A stretch of DNA of 50,958 nt from an uncultured Acidimicrobiales bacterium (GCA_905477545.1 CAJQGN010000005.1:1-50958); one strand, 5' to 3'; shown: positions 1 to 9,777, counted from the stretch's first letter. Translations and numbers: made by a program. The notes: a model not told the origin generated them from the sequence alone.

Positions 1-520
1 GGCCTAAATATTTAGACCCAAGCGTTGAAGATCCATAAGGACTATCCGCTGCACTAGTCATCCTAATAAAACTAATTTGTCCAATTTTCATATTTGGATA
101 AAGCGTCATTGGTAAATTCGCCACATTCGAAAGTTCTAGAGTAAGGTAACCGTCCCACCCAGCATCTACAAACCCCGCTGTCGTATGGATTAGGAGCCCA
201 AGTCTACCCAGAGAAGACTTACCTTCTATACGTCCCACAAGATCGTTTGGGATCGAAACGCGTTCAAGGGTAGAACCTAAAACAAATTCACCAGGGTGAA
301 GAATAAACACACCATCTTTTTCGACAACTACTTCTTCAGTAAGATCCTGTTGGTCCTCTTTAACATCGATTACTTGGCGTGTGTGATTCAAAAAAACTCG
401 AAAAGTGTCATCAAGATGCAAATCAACCGACGAAGGTTGAATATCTCTCTGATCCAATGGTTCTATAACTATACGGCCATTAGCGATTTCTTCACGTATA
501 GTTCGATCTGACAAAATCAT
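1..520 (-). CDS. dcd: dCTP deaminase, 3' end runs off the window
   Basis: Reverse translation from ATG at 520: MILSDRTIREEIANGRIVIEPLDQRDIQPSSVDLHLDDTFRVF...HPGEFVLGSTLERVSIPNDLVGRIEGKSSLGRLGLLIHTTAGFVDAGWDGYLTLELSN...; characteristic Dcd sequence. Absent from the ORF track because it is truncated. Confidence 0.96.
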   Translation of the reverse strand, partial: MILSDRTIREEIANGRIVIEPLDQRDIQPSSVDLHLDDTFRVFLNHTRQVIDVKEDQQDLTEEVVVEKDGVFILHPGEFVLGSTLERVSIPNDLVGRIEGKSSLGRLGLLIHTTAGFVDAGWDGYLTLELSNVANLPMTLYPNMKIGQISFIRMTSAADSPYGSSTLGSKYLG

Positions 521-620
521 GTAGTTACCAGCATATCTTTTCCCAGTCGACCTTTTGCTGAGCTAGTGCGTACATTCGCCGTATCGCTAGACTCCCAACT
601 AGTGTTTATAAGCCAGACAT

Positions 621-694
621 GCGGGTGTAGTTCAATGGTAGAATATCAGCTTCCCAAGCTGAGGACGCGGGTTCGATTCCCGTCACCCGCTCCA
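621..694 (+). tRNA. tRNA-Gly (anticodon CCC), CCA encoded
   Basis: Acceptor gcgggtg/cacccgc, anticodon arm tcagc-ttCCCaa-gctga, T-arm ggttcgattcc, 3' tCCA. Confidence 0.95.
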
Positions 695-749
695 TACAAA
701 ACTAGACATTAGAATTCGGTTCTGAAGCACATAATGCAAATGGCACGCG

Positions 750-986
750 TCAAGTACTAAGTGTCGCAATTGCCCAGCTAGCACAAGCTAAACCGCCAAG
801 GCTCATAATTATGCTTCGCTTAATCGGTGCCTTTTCCAGTTCACCAGACTTAACCGCTCTTTTACGCGGCTTAAACATTGCTAAAAAGTTACCGACAAAC
901 ATTGCGCTCCCCATAGCTAAAATCAACATTGGTAAAAAATCCGCACCTAAGAACAAAATTTCAACTTCCTCGAGCCATATTGGCAA
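750..986 (-). CDS. Small hypothetical membrane protein (78 aa)
   Basis: ORF with two hydrophobic segments; start overlaps the 3' end of dnaB by 26 nt. Confidence 0.55.
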   Translation of the reverse strand: MPIWLEEVEILFLGADFLPMLILAMGSAMFVGNFLAMFKPRKRAVKSGELEKAPIKRSIIMSLGGLACASWAIATLST

Positions 987-2382
987 ATCGCGTATAATTA
1001 CTCAACCAAGCCAGACGAACCGTTCCTGTCGGCCCATTTCGATGTTTAGCAATAATAATTTCAGCTGTGCCGATATCAGGCGACTCAGCATTATAAACCT
1101 CATCACGATAAAGAAAAGCAACGACGTCTGCATCTTGTTCAATAGATCCAGACTCACGCAAATCAGACAACATGGGCCGTTTATCTGTCCGACCTTCTAA
1201 TCCTCGGCTCAGCTGGGATAATGCAATTATTGGAGTCTCAAGTTCACGAGCAAGAATTTTTAGACCTCGAGACATTTCTGAAACTTCAACTTGTCGACTC
1301 TCTGCACTGCCACGCCCACTCATCAACTGCATATAGTCCACAACTATTAGTCCCAAATCTCCTAAGCGACTTTTTAAGCGTCTTGCTTTAGCTCGAATTT
1401 CCATAACAGTTAGATTCGGATTATCATCTATCCATATTGGGGCTTCAGCAAGTCGGCCAACACTGCGAGTAATTTTCGGCCAATCATCTTCCGACAGATT
1501 GCCCGTTCGTAAACGAGTGGAATCAACTTTCGCGTCCGAGCACAACATTCTTTGCGTCAACTCAAGATGCCCCATTTCCAGTGAAAAGAACAGTACTGGA
1601 CGTTGTGACTGTAGCGCTGCATTTGAAGCTATCCCTAGAGCAAATGCTGTTTTACCCATGGCCGGGCGAGCTCCAATAACGTTCAACGTACCTGGTTGCA
1701 AACCCGCTAACAGCTCATCAAAATCCATATAACCGGTCGACAAGCCTGTTATCGCTTCACCTCTTTCATAAAGTTCTTCTAGGCGATCTAAATTAGCGTC
1801 AAGTAACTCGCGTATTGGTTTAGTTGAATCAATAACACGACGTTCAGCTACTTGGAACACCATAGCTTCAGCTTCATCAACAGCCTTTACTACGTCATCC
1901 GGATAGCTATAGCCCAGCTCCACTATCTCGCCAGCTACGCCAATCAGACGTCGCAAAAGCGCGTGCTCTTCAACAATTTTTGCGTATCTAGCCGCATTAG
2001 AAGTTGCAGGCGTGATGGTCTGTAATTCAATTAAGCGTTGGGCACCGCCAACTTGTTCCAGTAAACCAGAACGAGTTAACTCCTCTGCAACGGTAACCGG
2101 ATCAGCAGGTTCTCCTGCCCCATAAAGAGACGCAATAGCATCAAAGATAAAGCCGTGGGACGGGACATAAAAGTGATCACCACTTAATACTTCTACCGCT
2201 GGACCTATCGCATCCCGGGACAAGAGCATTGCCCCGAGCACCGATGCCTCTGCATCTAAATTATGTGGAGGTACTCGGGCCGTTACAGATTGCGAACGAC
2301 TTTTATGCGGCTCTTCATAGCTTGTTGAGTTCATCAGGTACAGTCTCTCAGATAACTCATGTGCAGAACTAGAGGTACACAT
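961..2382 (-). CDS. dnaB: Replicative DNA helicase DnaB (alternative start at 2334)
   Basis: Walker A GARPAMGKTAFALGIA, LIVVDYMQLM, SRGLKILARELETPIIALSQLSRGLEGR. Confidence 0.97.
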   Translation of the reverse strand: MCTSSSAHELSERLYLMNSTSYEEPHKSRSQSVTARVPPHNLDAEASVLGAMLLSRDAIGPAVEVLSGDHFYVPSHGFIFDAIASLYGAGEPADPVTVAEELTRSGLLEQVGGAQRLIELQTITPATSNAARYAKIVEEHALLRRLIGVAGEIVELGYSYPDDVVKAVDEAEAMVFQVAERRVIDSTKPIRELLDANLDRLEELYERGEAITGLSTGYMDFDELLAGLQPGTLNVIGARPAMGKTAFALGIASNAALQSQRPVLFFSLEMGHLELTQRMLCSDAKVDSTRLRTGNLSEDDWPKITRSVGRLAEAPIWIDDNPNLTVMEIRAKARRLKSRLGDLGLIVVDYMQLMSGRGSAESRQVEVSEMSRGLKILARELETPIIALSQLSRGLEGRTDKRPMLSDLRESGSIEQDADVVAFLYRDEVYNAESPDIGTAEIIIAKHRNGPTGTVRLAWLSNYTRFANMARGS

Positions 2383-2404
2383 TGGGGATTTCTTTTAGTT
2401 TTTT

Positions 2405-2430
2405 TGTGGATAAACTAATATTTATCCACA
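2405..2430. promoter_or_regulatory. Inverted pair of perfect DnaA boxes upstream of dnaB
   Basis: TGTGGATAAA-ctaata-TTTATCCACA: 10-bp arms, each with a consensus TTATCCACA, 6-nt spacer. Confidence 0.7.
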
Positions 2431-2493
2431 GAAGATGACATTTAGGTTACAAATTGAGCATGAAACTGCTTATAAGCCCATCTCTGGTTGAAA

Positions 2494-3732
2494 TTATCTG
2501 GATCCTACTACTGCCACATCAGGTTGATCCATGAACTGCTCCGGAATAGAAATTCGAAAAACTTCTGCAGCATTTAATCCTAGAATTTTTGCCCTATTTG
2601 TATCAGTTAAATTCCCCATAGATCGTTCTATCGCTTCAGCCGAATGCGGCCACGAACCCTCATGATGTGGATAGTCATTAGCCCACATAAAATTATTTAT
2701 GAGCCCATGTTCAGTTGCAAGATCGAGACCAGCCGCGTCTTCCTGAAAAGTCGCAAATCCTTGCCGTTTAAAATATTCGCTCGGTAGCAACTCTAATTTT
2801 GGACGAACAAACATATGGTGTTTTAAATAGGCCTCATCCATTGCTTGAATCGCCCATGGCACCCAACCTATTCCGGCCTCTACGCTGCCAAAACGCAGCG
2901 TTGGGAACTGTTCAGCTACCCCTGAAGCACAAATATTAGCTATCGGTTCCATGTTCTGAGCTAACGAATGAACCGCGTAGTTAATGATTGCTCCGCCGCG
3001 ACTACGAGACGTGCGAGGATCTCGACCAGTCGAAATATGAAAAGTTACCGGCAGGTCAACCTCAGTTATACATTTCCAAAGTGGATCAAACTCACGTAAA
3101 TTGTAGTTAAGTGCTTCGTGATCCGGAGCTCCCCAAATTGGCTTACTTGGTAATTGAAGACCTTTAAAGCCCAAACTTGCGCAACGCTCAATTTCTGCGA
3201 TTGCGTCAACAAGTGTTGCAGGAGCGATACAAGCCATCGGCATTAACCGATCGTTATATTCACCAAACGTTTCCCAAGCCCAATTATTGTATGCGACACA
3301 CATAGCATGCGAAAATTCCGCATCTTGTGTAGCCCACATCGTCAAACCTTTGTTTGGGAATATAATTTCTGCGTCAACACCATCTGCCGTTAAATCGTCG
3401 AGCCTTTCTTGAGGGGTATACCCAGCTTTGTTCCTTAACTTATCTTGACCACCAAATTGAATATCATTCAACTTCAAAGGTGTTCTAAAGCCTTCGGTCT
3501 TTTGAAATTTTTGCCCACCTGACCCAATGATTACGCCTGGTAAACGATCACGATACTTTAGATCCACTCTAGTAGACCACAAATCCTTAGGCTCTTGAGC
3601 ATGCCCATCTGTCGAAACCATAAAGTACTTATTTTCCGCCGACGGGCGTGGCGATCTGTCCCACCCATTTGATCCTGGGCTATCGAGCCGCCATTCATTA
3701 TTCGAATCTGGGATGGGGATGACAACAGACAT
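2494..3732 (-). CDS. Amidohydrolase family protein (metal-dependent TIM-barrel hydrolase)
   Basis: VSTDGHAQEPKDLW N-terminal motif; ...WANDYPHHEGSWPHS C-terminal motif of the amidohydrolase_2 type. Confidence 0.85.
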   Translation of the reverse strand: MSVVIPIPDSNNEWRLDSPGSNGWDRSPRPSAENKYFMVSTDGHAQEPKDLWSTRVDLKYRDRLPGVIIGSGGQKFQKTEGFRTPLKLNDIQFGGQDKLRNKAGYTPQERLDDLTADGVDAEIIFPNKGLTMWATQDAEFSHAMCVAYNNWAWETFGEYNDRLMPMACIAPATLVDAIAEIERCASLGFKGLQLPSKPIWGAPDHEALNYNLREFDPLWKCITEVDLPVTFHISTGRDPRTSRSRGGAIINYAVHSLAQNMEPIANICASGVAEQFPTLRFGSVEAGIGWVPWAIQAMDEAYLKHHMFVRPKLELLPSEYFKRQGFATFQEDAAGLDLATEHGLINNFMWANDYPHHEGSWPHSAEAIERSMGNLTDTNRAKILGLNAAEVFRISIPEQFMDQPDVAVVGSR

Positions 3733-3985
3733 AATTATTCCTCAGCATCTGATTTAAACAACACAGCTACAGTCAAACAGTCTATTCGAAAAACATTTCT
3801 GACGTTCAAATTGCTGCACGCGCCGAGTCAAAAGACAGCACTACCAAAACAAGATAAAATCGTCTTCGAAGAACTAAATTAACCAAACTAATTTATCAGA
3901 ACTCAGAAAACCAGATGATTTCCAAACAGACTATTCATGGAAACCGTACCTAATAAAAAATTTTCACAAACCATTAGTAGCGAGA

Positions 3986-4435
3986 CTAACTTTGAGCAGC
4001 TACTTCAACCAATAAAGAAAATTGAACTTCTCTGTGAAGCCGAACCTCAACCGAATGACTACCAGTAGTTTTGATAGCCGATGCTAGATTCATGCGACGG
4101 CGATCAAGCTCAACACCTGTTTGAGTTTTCACAGCCTCAGCAATTTCCATCGTAGTAACTGAGCCATACAACTGTTCACCAGAACCTACACGCGCTTCGA
4201 TCTTAATTACGGCTGACACGAGCCTGCGGGCTACTTCTTCTGCCCCTTCACGATCGCGCCCATCACGTACATCACGAGACCGCTTCATCGCCGCAGCCTG
4301 AGCTAACGCTCCATTAGTTGCGCGAAGAGCAAGGCCTTTTGGAACGAGATAATTCTGTGCATAACCATTTTGAACTTCAATAACGTCGCCAGCATTACCT
4401 AAACCAGAAACATCACTACGAAGAATTACTTTCAT
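3986..4435 (-). CDS. rplI: 50S ribosomal protein L9
   Basis: [40 protein letters not shown]. Confidence 0.97.
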   Translation of the reverse strand: MKVILRSDVSGLGNAGDVIEVQNGYAQNYLVPKGLALRATNGALAQAAAMKRSRDVRDGRDREGAEEVARRLVSAVIKIEARVGSGEQLYGSVTTMEIAEAVKTQTGVELDRRRMNLASAIKTTGSHSVEVRLHREVQFSLLVEVAAQS

Positions 4436-4887
4436 TCTGTCGTTTCCTCCTGAGGCGTTTCCTCGGTCCCAACTTCAACAGCATCAGAAACCACATCGTC
4501 AGTACTATGCGCATTTTTATCATCATCGAAGACACTGTCATTAGCTTCTGGCTCAAACCCTCGATCTCGATCTTCTCGATCTCGACCTCGTCCGCCGCCT
4601 CGCTTATCGCCTTTTCGCTGGGTAACGACCCTCATGTGATACGGCAACAAAGCCATCTCACGAGCAATTTTTATTGCTCCTGCAGCTTGGCGTTGTTGTT
4701 GTCGGTTATTACCAGAAACCCTTGAGCCGCGTATCTTTGCGCGATCTGAAAGAAAGGCCTTAAGCAAATTAACGTCTTTATAATCTACGTATTCAATGCT
4801 GTCTTTAACAATAGGGCTTATCTTTTTCTTACGAGGCTTACGCGTATCTTTAGCCTTCGCTCGCGGTTGTTGCTTCTTACCTGCCAC
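4432..4887 (-). CDS. rpsR: 30S ribosomal protein S18 with long C-terminal extension
   Basis: S18 core [54 protein letters not shown] followed by about 68 extra residues. Confidence 0.93.
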   Translation of the reverse strand: MAGKKQQPRAKAKDTRKPRKKKISPIVKDSIEYVDYKDVNLLKAFLSDRAKIRGSRVSGNNRQQQRQAAGAIKIAREMALLPYHMRVVTQRKGDKRGGGRGRDREDRDRGFEPEANDSVFDDDKNAHSTDDVVSDAVEVGTEETPQEETTE

Positions 4888-5354
4888 TAGAAGGGCTCCT
4901 CATCGGGGATGTCGTATCCGGCTCCAAAATCAGATCCGGTATTGGGTGCATTATTAGGTCGTCCACCTGCAGATGGTCCGTTACCTTGATTTCCACCGCC
5001 ATCACGACGGTCAATTCTATTTACTTGTGCTGTAGCAAATTTTAAACTTGGTGCTACATCTTCAGCTAAAACTTGGATCTTACTGCGCCGTTCCCCATTT
5101 TGACCTTCCCAGGTCTGGTAATCAAGCCGTCCTTGCACAAGCACACGGCTCCCCTTACCCAGGGTCTCAGCTACATTTTCCGCTAATTCACGCCAACATG
5201 TGACATCAAAGAAATGAGCTTTATCTTCACCATTTTGTGATCGTTGGTTCCAGGCAACGCCAAAGTCACAAACTGCTAAACCAGTTTGAGTAAAACGGAG
5301 CTCAGGATCACGAGTCATATTTCCAACAATTGAAACTGTGTTATCAAATGCCAT
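4887..5354 (-). CDS. ssb: Single-stranded DNA-binding protein
   Basis: [38 protein letters not shown]...; acidic C-terminal tip DIPDEEPF. Confidence 0.96.
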   Translation of the reverse strand: MAFDNTVSIVGNMTRDPELRFTQTGLAVCDFGVAWNQRSQNGEDKAHFFDVTCWRELAENVAETLGKGSRVLVQGRLDYQTWEGQNGERRSKIQVLAEDVAPSLKFATAQVNRIDRRDGGGNQGNGPSAGGRPNNAPNTGSDFGAGYDIPDEEPF

Positions 5355-5368
5355 AAAAACCCCTCAGA

Positions 5369-5710
5369 TCAGTCAGCGGCAACAGTTGTGTCAACGTCAC
5401 CGATTAGGCCGCGACGCTCTGCTTCATGATCAGGAAGACGAATGAGCTTATGACGGACAACATTATCAGATATCTGCAAGGCCTTTTCTACTGGATCCAT
5501 GGCCCCACCTTCAGCTAATAACTCCACTACAGAGTAATAACCTTCGGTCTTGTGGTTGATCTCATAAGCGAAACGACGTCGGCCCCAGAAATTCACGCTC
5601 GCAATAGTTGCTACTTCTTCGATACGGGTTCGAACTTCTTTGAGCTCTTCTTGAACCGCTACATCATCGAGGCCACCATCATGAATGACCATTAATTCGT
5701 ATACACGCAT
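5369..5710 (-). CDS. rpsF: 30S ribosomal protein S6
   Basis: MRVYELMVIHDGGLDDVAVQEELKEV...FWGRRRFAYEINHKTEGYYSV. Confidence 0.95.
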   Translation of the reverse strand: MRVYELMVIHDGGLDDVAVQEELKEVRTRIEEVATIASVNFWGRRRFAYEINHKTEGYYSVVELLAEGGAMDPVEKALQISDNVVRHKLIRLPDHEAERRGLIGDVDTTVAAD

Positions 5711-5724
5711 ACGGTGCTTCCTCC

Positions 5725-5805
5725 TTCGGACCCGCTATTCACGGGGCCCCTTATGGGGCAGGGGTAGAGATTGAATTGTAATAAGAGTTCCTAAAAACTC
5801 TTATT
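5725..5805 (-). promoter_or_regulatory. Structured rpsF 5' leader (candidate S6:S18-binding autoregulatory RNA)
   Basis: Just upstream of rpsF: 10-bp perfect hairpin AATAAGAGTT-cctaaa-AACTCTTATT (5780-5805), then GCCCC/GGGGC and CCCG/CGGG pairs leading into the SD. Confidence 0.35.
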
Positions 5806-5887
5806 TAAGTGCCCTAACGGTAGAGGCAGAAAAGGTAAAACACACTGTCATTTTCCTTCAGACCCTAAAAAATTAATAAAGAACTAA

Positions 5888-7450
5888 TTAGTCTCTGTTA
5901 AGTTCAGCAAAAATCTGGTTGAAAACTGCAGCTGCGCAGCAGCTTTCCAGATCTTTTTCTTCTCCAGAACTACGTAAAACTGTTATCACCCCTATTGAAT
6001 ATCTTTGATTGAAGCCAATCGCCCACTCTTTTGTTCCATTTGAATCGCTACTCAATACCCCAGATATTTGAGGCAGTTGTGAATCAAAACTAGGCCGCAT
6101 CAGCATTGAAGAACTAAGTTCAAAAAGTTTTTGGTGGTCTCTCACTAAAACCGGACTTGAAGAGTTCAACCAACCACTTCTGGGTGCAAAAGTTACTTTT
6201 TCCCCATCATCCCATTTCATGAGTATTTCTATACGTCTAAGTTGCCCGTCATTGGCAAAAATAGAAACCGCCTCAGTTCCCTGAACTAGCGATAAATAAT
6301 CGTCATACAAATAAAATTCCTCAGGCATCCCTGTAACGAATTCATCTAAAGCTCCTAAAATCTCAACACGAGGTAGTTCTTTCTCGAAAAGCCCCAAATG
6401 AATATCAGAAGTCGTAAACATAGATCTGACCTGACCCTGATCATCTAATACAACTAAACCAATATCAAGGTCTCCAGTTTGTTCTTCTCTCAACTTTTCT
6501 ACAGTGGATGTAACAATTTTTTGTATCTCAAGATCAATAGTCGTTTTTATTAATAGATTTGAAGTCAAACTTTTTCGTTCACCTAGCTCCTCCATAATCG
6601 AAGATTTGGCAAAATTAACTGCATGAGCTAGAGCAAAAGACGGCTCACTGAGAAGCAATGGATTAACAACTGCCTCAGTGATTGTTAGCTCTAACAAAGA
6701 CGAAGTTTGAGCCTGGAAAAATTCAGCTTCAGTAATGTGCTCTTTCGCCAGCATGTCAAAAAGTATCTTGTCAGCATAAATTTCAGCTAAACCCACATTT
6801 TTTCGATCACGTGCGACAAGAAACAGCGATGCTAAATACACTGCCTGATCAACATCTAAGTTTGAGGCACTAACTCCAAACCATGCCTGCGCTCCTGCCT
6901 CAATCCCAAATGACTCCCTGCCGAATGGAATCACATTTATATAACGCTCTAAAATTTCCTCCTTAGAGAGAGTTCGTTGGATCCGCAAGATAGACGCCGC
7001 CTCGCGTAATTTTGTCCAACCTGATAGATCATTATTTCCACTTACTAAACGAAGATACTGTTGCGATAACGTCAAATGATTAAGTTCATTAGAACCTCGT
7101 AAATCTCTCCAAAATGCTCTAACTAATTCACTAAACTCATAATTACTAGCCAAAAAATTAGGATCGGCGGCGATTACAAGCGCGTCCACAGCAACGGGAG
7201 AAATTTGTTCAAGAGTGATAGGAATATAGTTTTTTTCCGGAGTCAGTTCAGCAATTGGTATCTCGCGTCGATCCAGTATCAGACCTTGGCCATCAACGTT
7301 CATCGGTTGCGGAATTGGCAACGACCCAATAACCCGAATGGCTACGCCAGCTCCAAAAATGACTACAATTACACCTAAACAGAGAGAAATTCGCCATTTT
7401 TTTAGCGGTAACTTTTCACCTGTTGGGTTAGCTAAAGAATTTTCAGTCAT
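5888..7450 (-). CDS. Class A penicillin-binding-protein-like protein (GT51-like) with degenerate motifs
   Basis: N-terminal TM segment; KLREAASILRIQRTLSKEEILERYINVIPFGRESFGIEAGAQAWFGVSASNLDVDQAVYLASLF matches the GT51 family. Located beside a DUF5318-like gene, as ponA is in mycobacteria. Confidence 0.85.
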   Translation of the reverse strand: MTENSLANPTGEKLPLKKWRISLCLGVIVVIFGAGVAIRVIGSLPIPQPMNVDGQGLILDRREIPIAELTPEKNYIPITLEQISPVAVDALVIAADPNFLASNYEFSELVRAFWRDLRGSNELNHLTLSQQYLRLVSGNNDLSGWTKLREAASILRIQRTLSKEEILERYINVIPFGRESFGIEAGAQAWFGVSASNLDVDQAVYLASLFLVARDRKNVGLAEIYADKILFDMLAKEHITEAEFFQAQTSSLLELTITEAVVNPLLLSEPSFALAHAVNFAKSSIMEELGERKSLTSNLLIKTTIDLEIQKIVTSTVEKLREEQTGDLDIGLVVLDDQGQVRSMFTTSDIHLGLFEKELPRVEILGALDEFVTGMPEEFYLYDDYLSLVQGTEAVSIFANDGQLRRIEILMKWDDGEKVTFAPRSGWLNSSSPVLVRDHQKLFELSSSMLMRPSFDSQLPQISGVLSSDSNGTKEWAIGFNQRYSIGVITVLRSSGEEKDLESCCAAAVFNQIFAELNRD

Positions 7451-7505
7451 AGCTATTGTGCCCAGCAGATTACCTCTCCACTCAACATATTGGACTATTT
7501 ATAAT

Positions 7506-7895
7506 TCAATCCAGTGGATAGCGCCTTATTAAATGATTCCAGCAACAGGTGGGGCACACCTCTACTTCATAGGAAACAAAATCTCCGCTTCTTTTAGCTA
7601 ATCTTTGCAGTTCTTCATCAGAAACAACACACTTACCGCCGCCGCCGAGACGTGGGCCAAAAACATAAGCAACTATACGGAGCTTCCCATCAGCACATAA
7701 TGGACAAGTACGGCCTGAAGGCGGTGCCACACTTCGCGCTACTCGCAAAAGCTCTGGGTGAATTTCACAGGCTTCAGAACGATCAATTTCACCAGATTCT
7801 ATAGATTTTAAAAAGTGAAGTCGTTGCAATTTGTAATCAACCACACCAGAACCGGGCAGTATATTTTTATCTACTATTCCAGGATCAAATGGCAC
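7506..7895 (-). CDS. DUF5318-like actinobacterial protein
   Basis: Cys pairs CPLCADG...CPTCCWNHLIRRY; position next to the aPBP-like gene. Confidence 0.7.
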   Translation of the reverse strand: MPFDPGIVDKNILPGSGVVDYKLQRLHFLKSIESGEIDRSEACEIHPELLRVARSVAPPSGRTCPLCADGKLRIVAYVFGPRLGGGGKCVVSDEELQRLAKRSGDFVSYEVEVCPTCCWNHLIRRYPLD

Positions 7896-7917
7896 ACGAA
7901 CAGATTAGTCAATTCTT

Positions 7918-9150
7918 CTACGAAGAAGACCAATCCTCAAGGGCTTTAATTGCCTCTTGACGTGAAATCAAACCAACCTGAAAAATAAGCGCAGTTAGAT
8001 AATTGATTGCTCTACCCACTATTGGGCCATGACCAACAATTCCCATTATTTCGTTTCCATCCAAGGGAGATTGAGGGCCTCTACTACCCTCCAATTCGAT
8101 AACCTGATTGAAAACACTTAGTAGGCGTTGAGAAGGAATTTTTTTAAACGTCTTTAAAACAGCAAGCGCTTCAGGAAATTCATCTCCCCAAAAGAACAAA
8201 ACTCGTCTCACGTTAGGCTCAGTAGCCTCACCTATCGAAGAAATTTGGTGAGTAGCTTCTATAACCCTGCCTACTTTTTTAGCCAAATTACTTGAGGCCC
8301 TCATATCAACTAAAAGAACTCTTGCCTGCTCGCCAGAAGTCACAATCGGGTATAAGAGGGTCGCCCAACTCAGCGCCAAATCATGGCTACTGTCATTACC
8401 AGCTAATTCTGGAACAGGAACAAGACCGTTATAGCCTTCGATCACTAGGCCCAGTACCCCTGTTTGTTCCAAAAATAGGAGCCCCTTTCTAGGAGCTTGA
8501 ACCTTAAGTAATTTTTTTAACTCTTCGATCACACGCTCTTTTGAAACAATCGATATCCGATCTCTAAGCAGTTCTACTGCGGCTATCAGATCTATCCCAG
8601 GAACAAGCTGGTAGCCCGCCATAAATCGAGCAGCCCGCAACATTCTTAAAGGATCATCACTAAAAGATACTTCAGGATCTAAAGGCGTCCGCAAAACTTT
8701 GTGCTCTAAGTCTAATTGTCCCCCAAACGGATCTATTAACTCCCAGTCAGGAAGCTTTATTGCCATTGAATTAACCGTAAAATCACGTCTCGACAGATCA
8801 TCTTCAATAACCTTCGAAAACTGGACACTAGGTTTACGAGAATTACTTACGTAATTTTCAGATCGATGGGTTGTTATTTCAATAATCTGCGAATTTTTGC
8901 GAATACCAATCGTTCCAAATTTTGCTCCTTGATCCCAAATTGCATCTGCCCAACCAGTCACTAACTCCACGATTATTTCAGGTTCAGCACTGGTTGTAAC
9001 ATCAATATCATCATTCAATTTTCCCAATAGAAGATCTCTTACAACACCCCCAACTAAATAAAATTTATAACCAGCGCTAACAAATTTATGAGCTAAGGCG
9101 CCAACTTGAAGATCCAGTTCTAGTTTTTGAGCTTCTAAAACCTTCTTCAT
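7918..9150 (-). CDS. cca: CCA tRNA nucleotidyltransferase / poly(A) polymerase family
   Basis: YLVGGVVRDLLLGKLNDDIDVTTSAEP, RRDFTVNSMAIKL, DPFGGQLDLEHKVLRTP, DDPLRMLRAARFMAGY. Confidence 0.95.
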   Translation of the reverse strand: MKKVLEAQKLELDLQVGALAHKFVSAGYKFYLVGGVVRDLLLGKLNDDIDVTTSAEPEIIVELVTGWADAIWDQGAKFGTIGIRKNSQIIEITTHRSENYVSNSRKPSVQFSKVIEDDLSRRDFTVNSMAIKLPDWELIDPFGGQLDLEHKVLRTPLDPEVSFSDDPLRMLRAARFMAGYQLVPGIDLIAAVELLRDRISIVSKERVIEELKKLLKVQAPRKGLLFLEQTGVLGLVIEGYNGLVPVPELAGNDSSHDLALSWATLLYPIVTSGEQARVLLVDMRASSNLAKKVGRVIEATHQISSIGEATEPNVRRVLFFWGDEFPEALAVLKTFKKIPSQRLLSVFNQVIELEGSRGPQSPLDGNEIMGIVGHGPIVGRAINYLTALIFQVGLISRQEAIKALEDWSSS

Positions 9151-9282
9151 AAAGCAAATATTACAGGGGTCTTGTCATAAGGCTCATAAAAAAGTTTACG
9201 TGATTCACTAGTTTTCTTTGGTAAACATACAAATCATCTGGCACTCTAGGAGTTCCCGGATCGTCGTCGTGGAGATAAATTA

Positions 9283-9771
9283 ATGGGCTTAAAGTTTGAT
9301 CTTGGTGACCGAGTCATCTACCCCCATCATGGAGCAGCGCTTATCACTTCACGTGAAACTCGAAAAGCTTTTGGAGAAACACGCGAATACCTTATTTTAG
9401 AAACAGCCCACGGAGACTTAACTTTATCTGTCCCCACAGACATGATCGATACTGTAGGTATGCGTCCTCCAATCGACGAGGATGATGTAGCCGACCTATT
9501 TGAGCTCTTGGCAAAAAAAGACATCCGTGAACCAGCTAACTGGAGCAGAAGATTTAAAAATCACCAAGAAAAATTGAAATCTGGCGACATTTACCAAGTC
9601 GCTGAAGTAGTTCGGAACCTCGCCCTTCGAGAATCTTCCAAAGGTCTTTCGGCGGGAGAAAAATCAATGCTCGACAAGTCTAGGCAAATACTTGTTTCCG
9701 AACTTTCAATAAGTATGGATGTGACAGAAGAAGAAGCTTCTGAACAGGTTGAAACACGCCTAGCTGGATAA
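9283..9771 (+). CDS. carD: CarD family transcriptional regulator
   Basis: GDRVIYPHHGAALITSRETRKAFGETREYLILE...VPTDMIDTVGMRPPI. Confidence 0.93.
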   Translation: MGLKFDLGDRVIYPHHGAALITSRETRKAFGETREYLILETAHGDLTLSVPTDMIDTVGMRPPIDEDDVADLFELLAKKDIREPANWSRRFKNHQEKLKSGDIYQVAEVVRNLALRESSKGLSAGEKSMLDKSRQILVSELSISMDVTEEEASEQVETRLAG

Positions 9772-9777
9772 ACTATT

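Noticed and set aside
296-511. 71-aa + strand ORF
   Set aside because: Antisense to dcd, which is unambiguous.
811-1200. 129-aa + strand ORF
   Set aside because: Antisense to dnaB and the small membrane-protein ORF; composition is typical of a shadow ORF.
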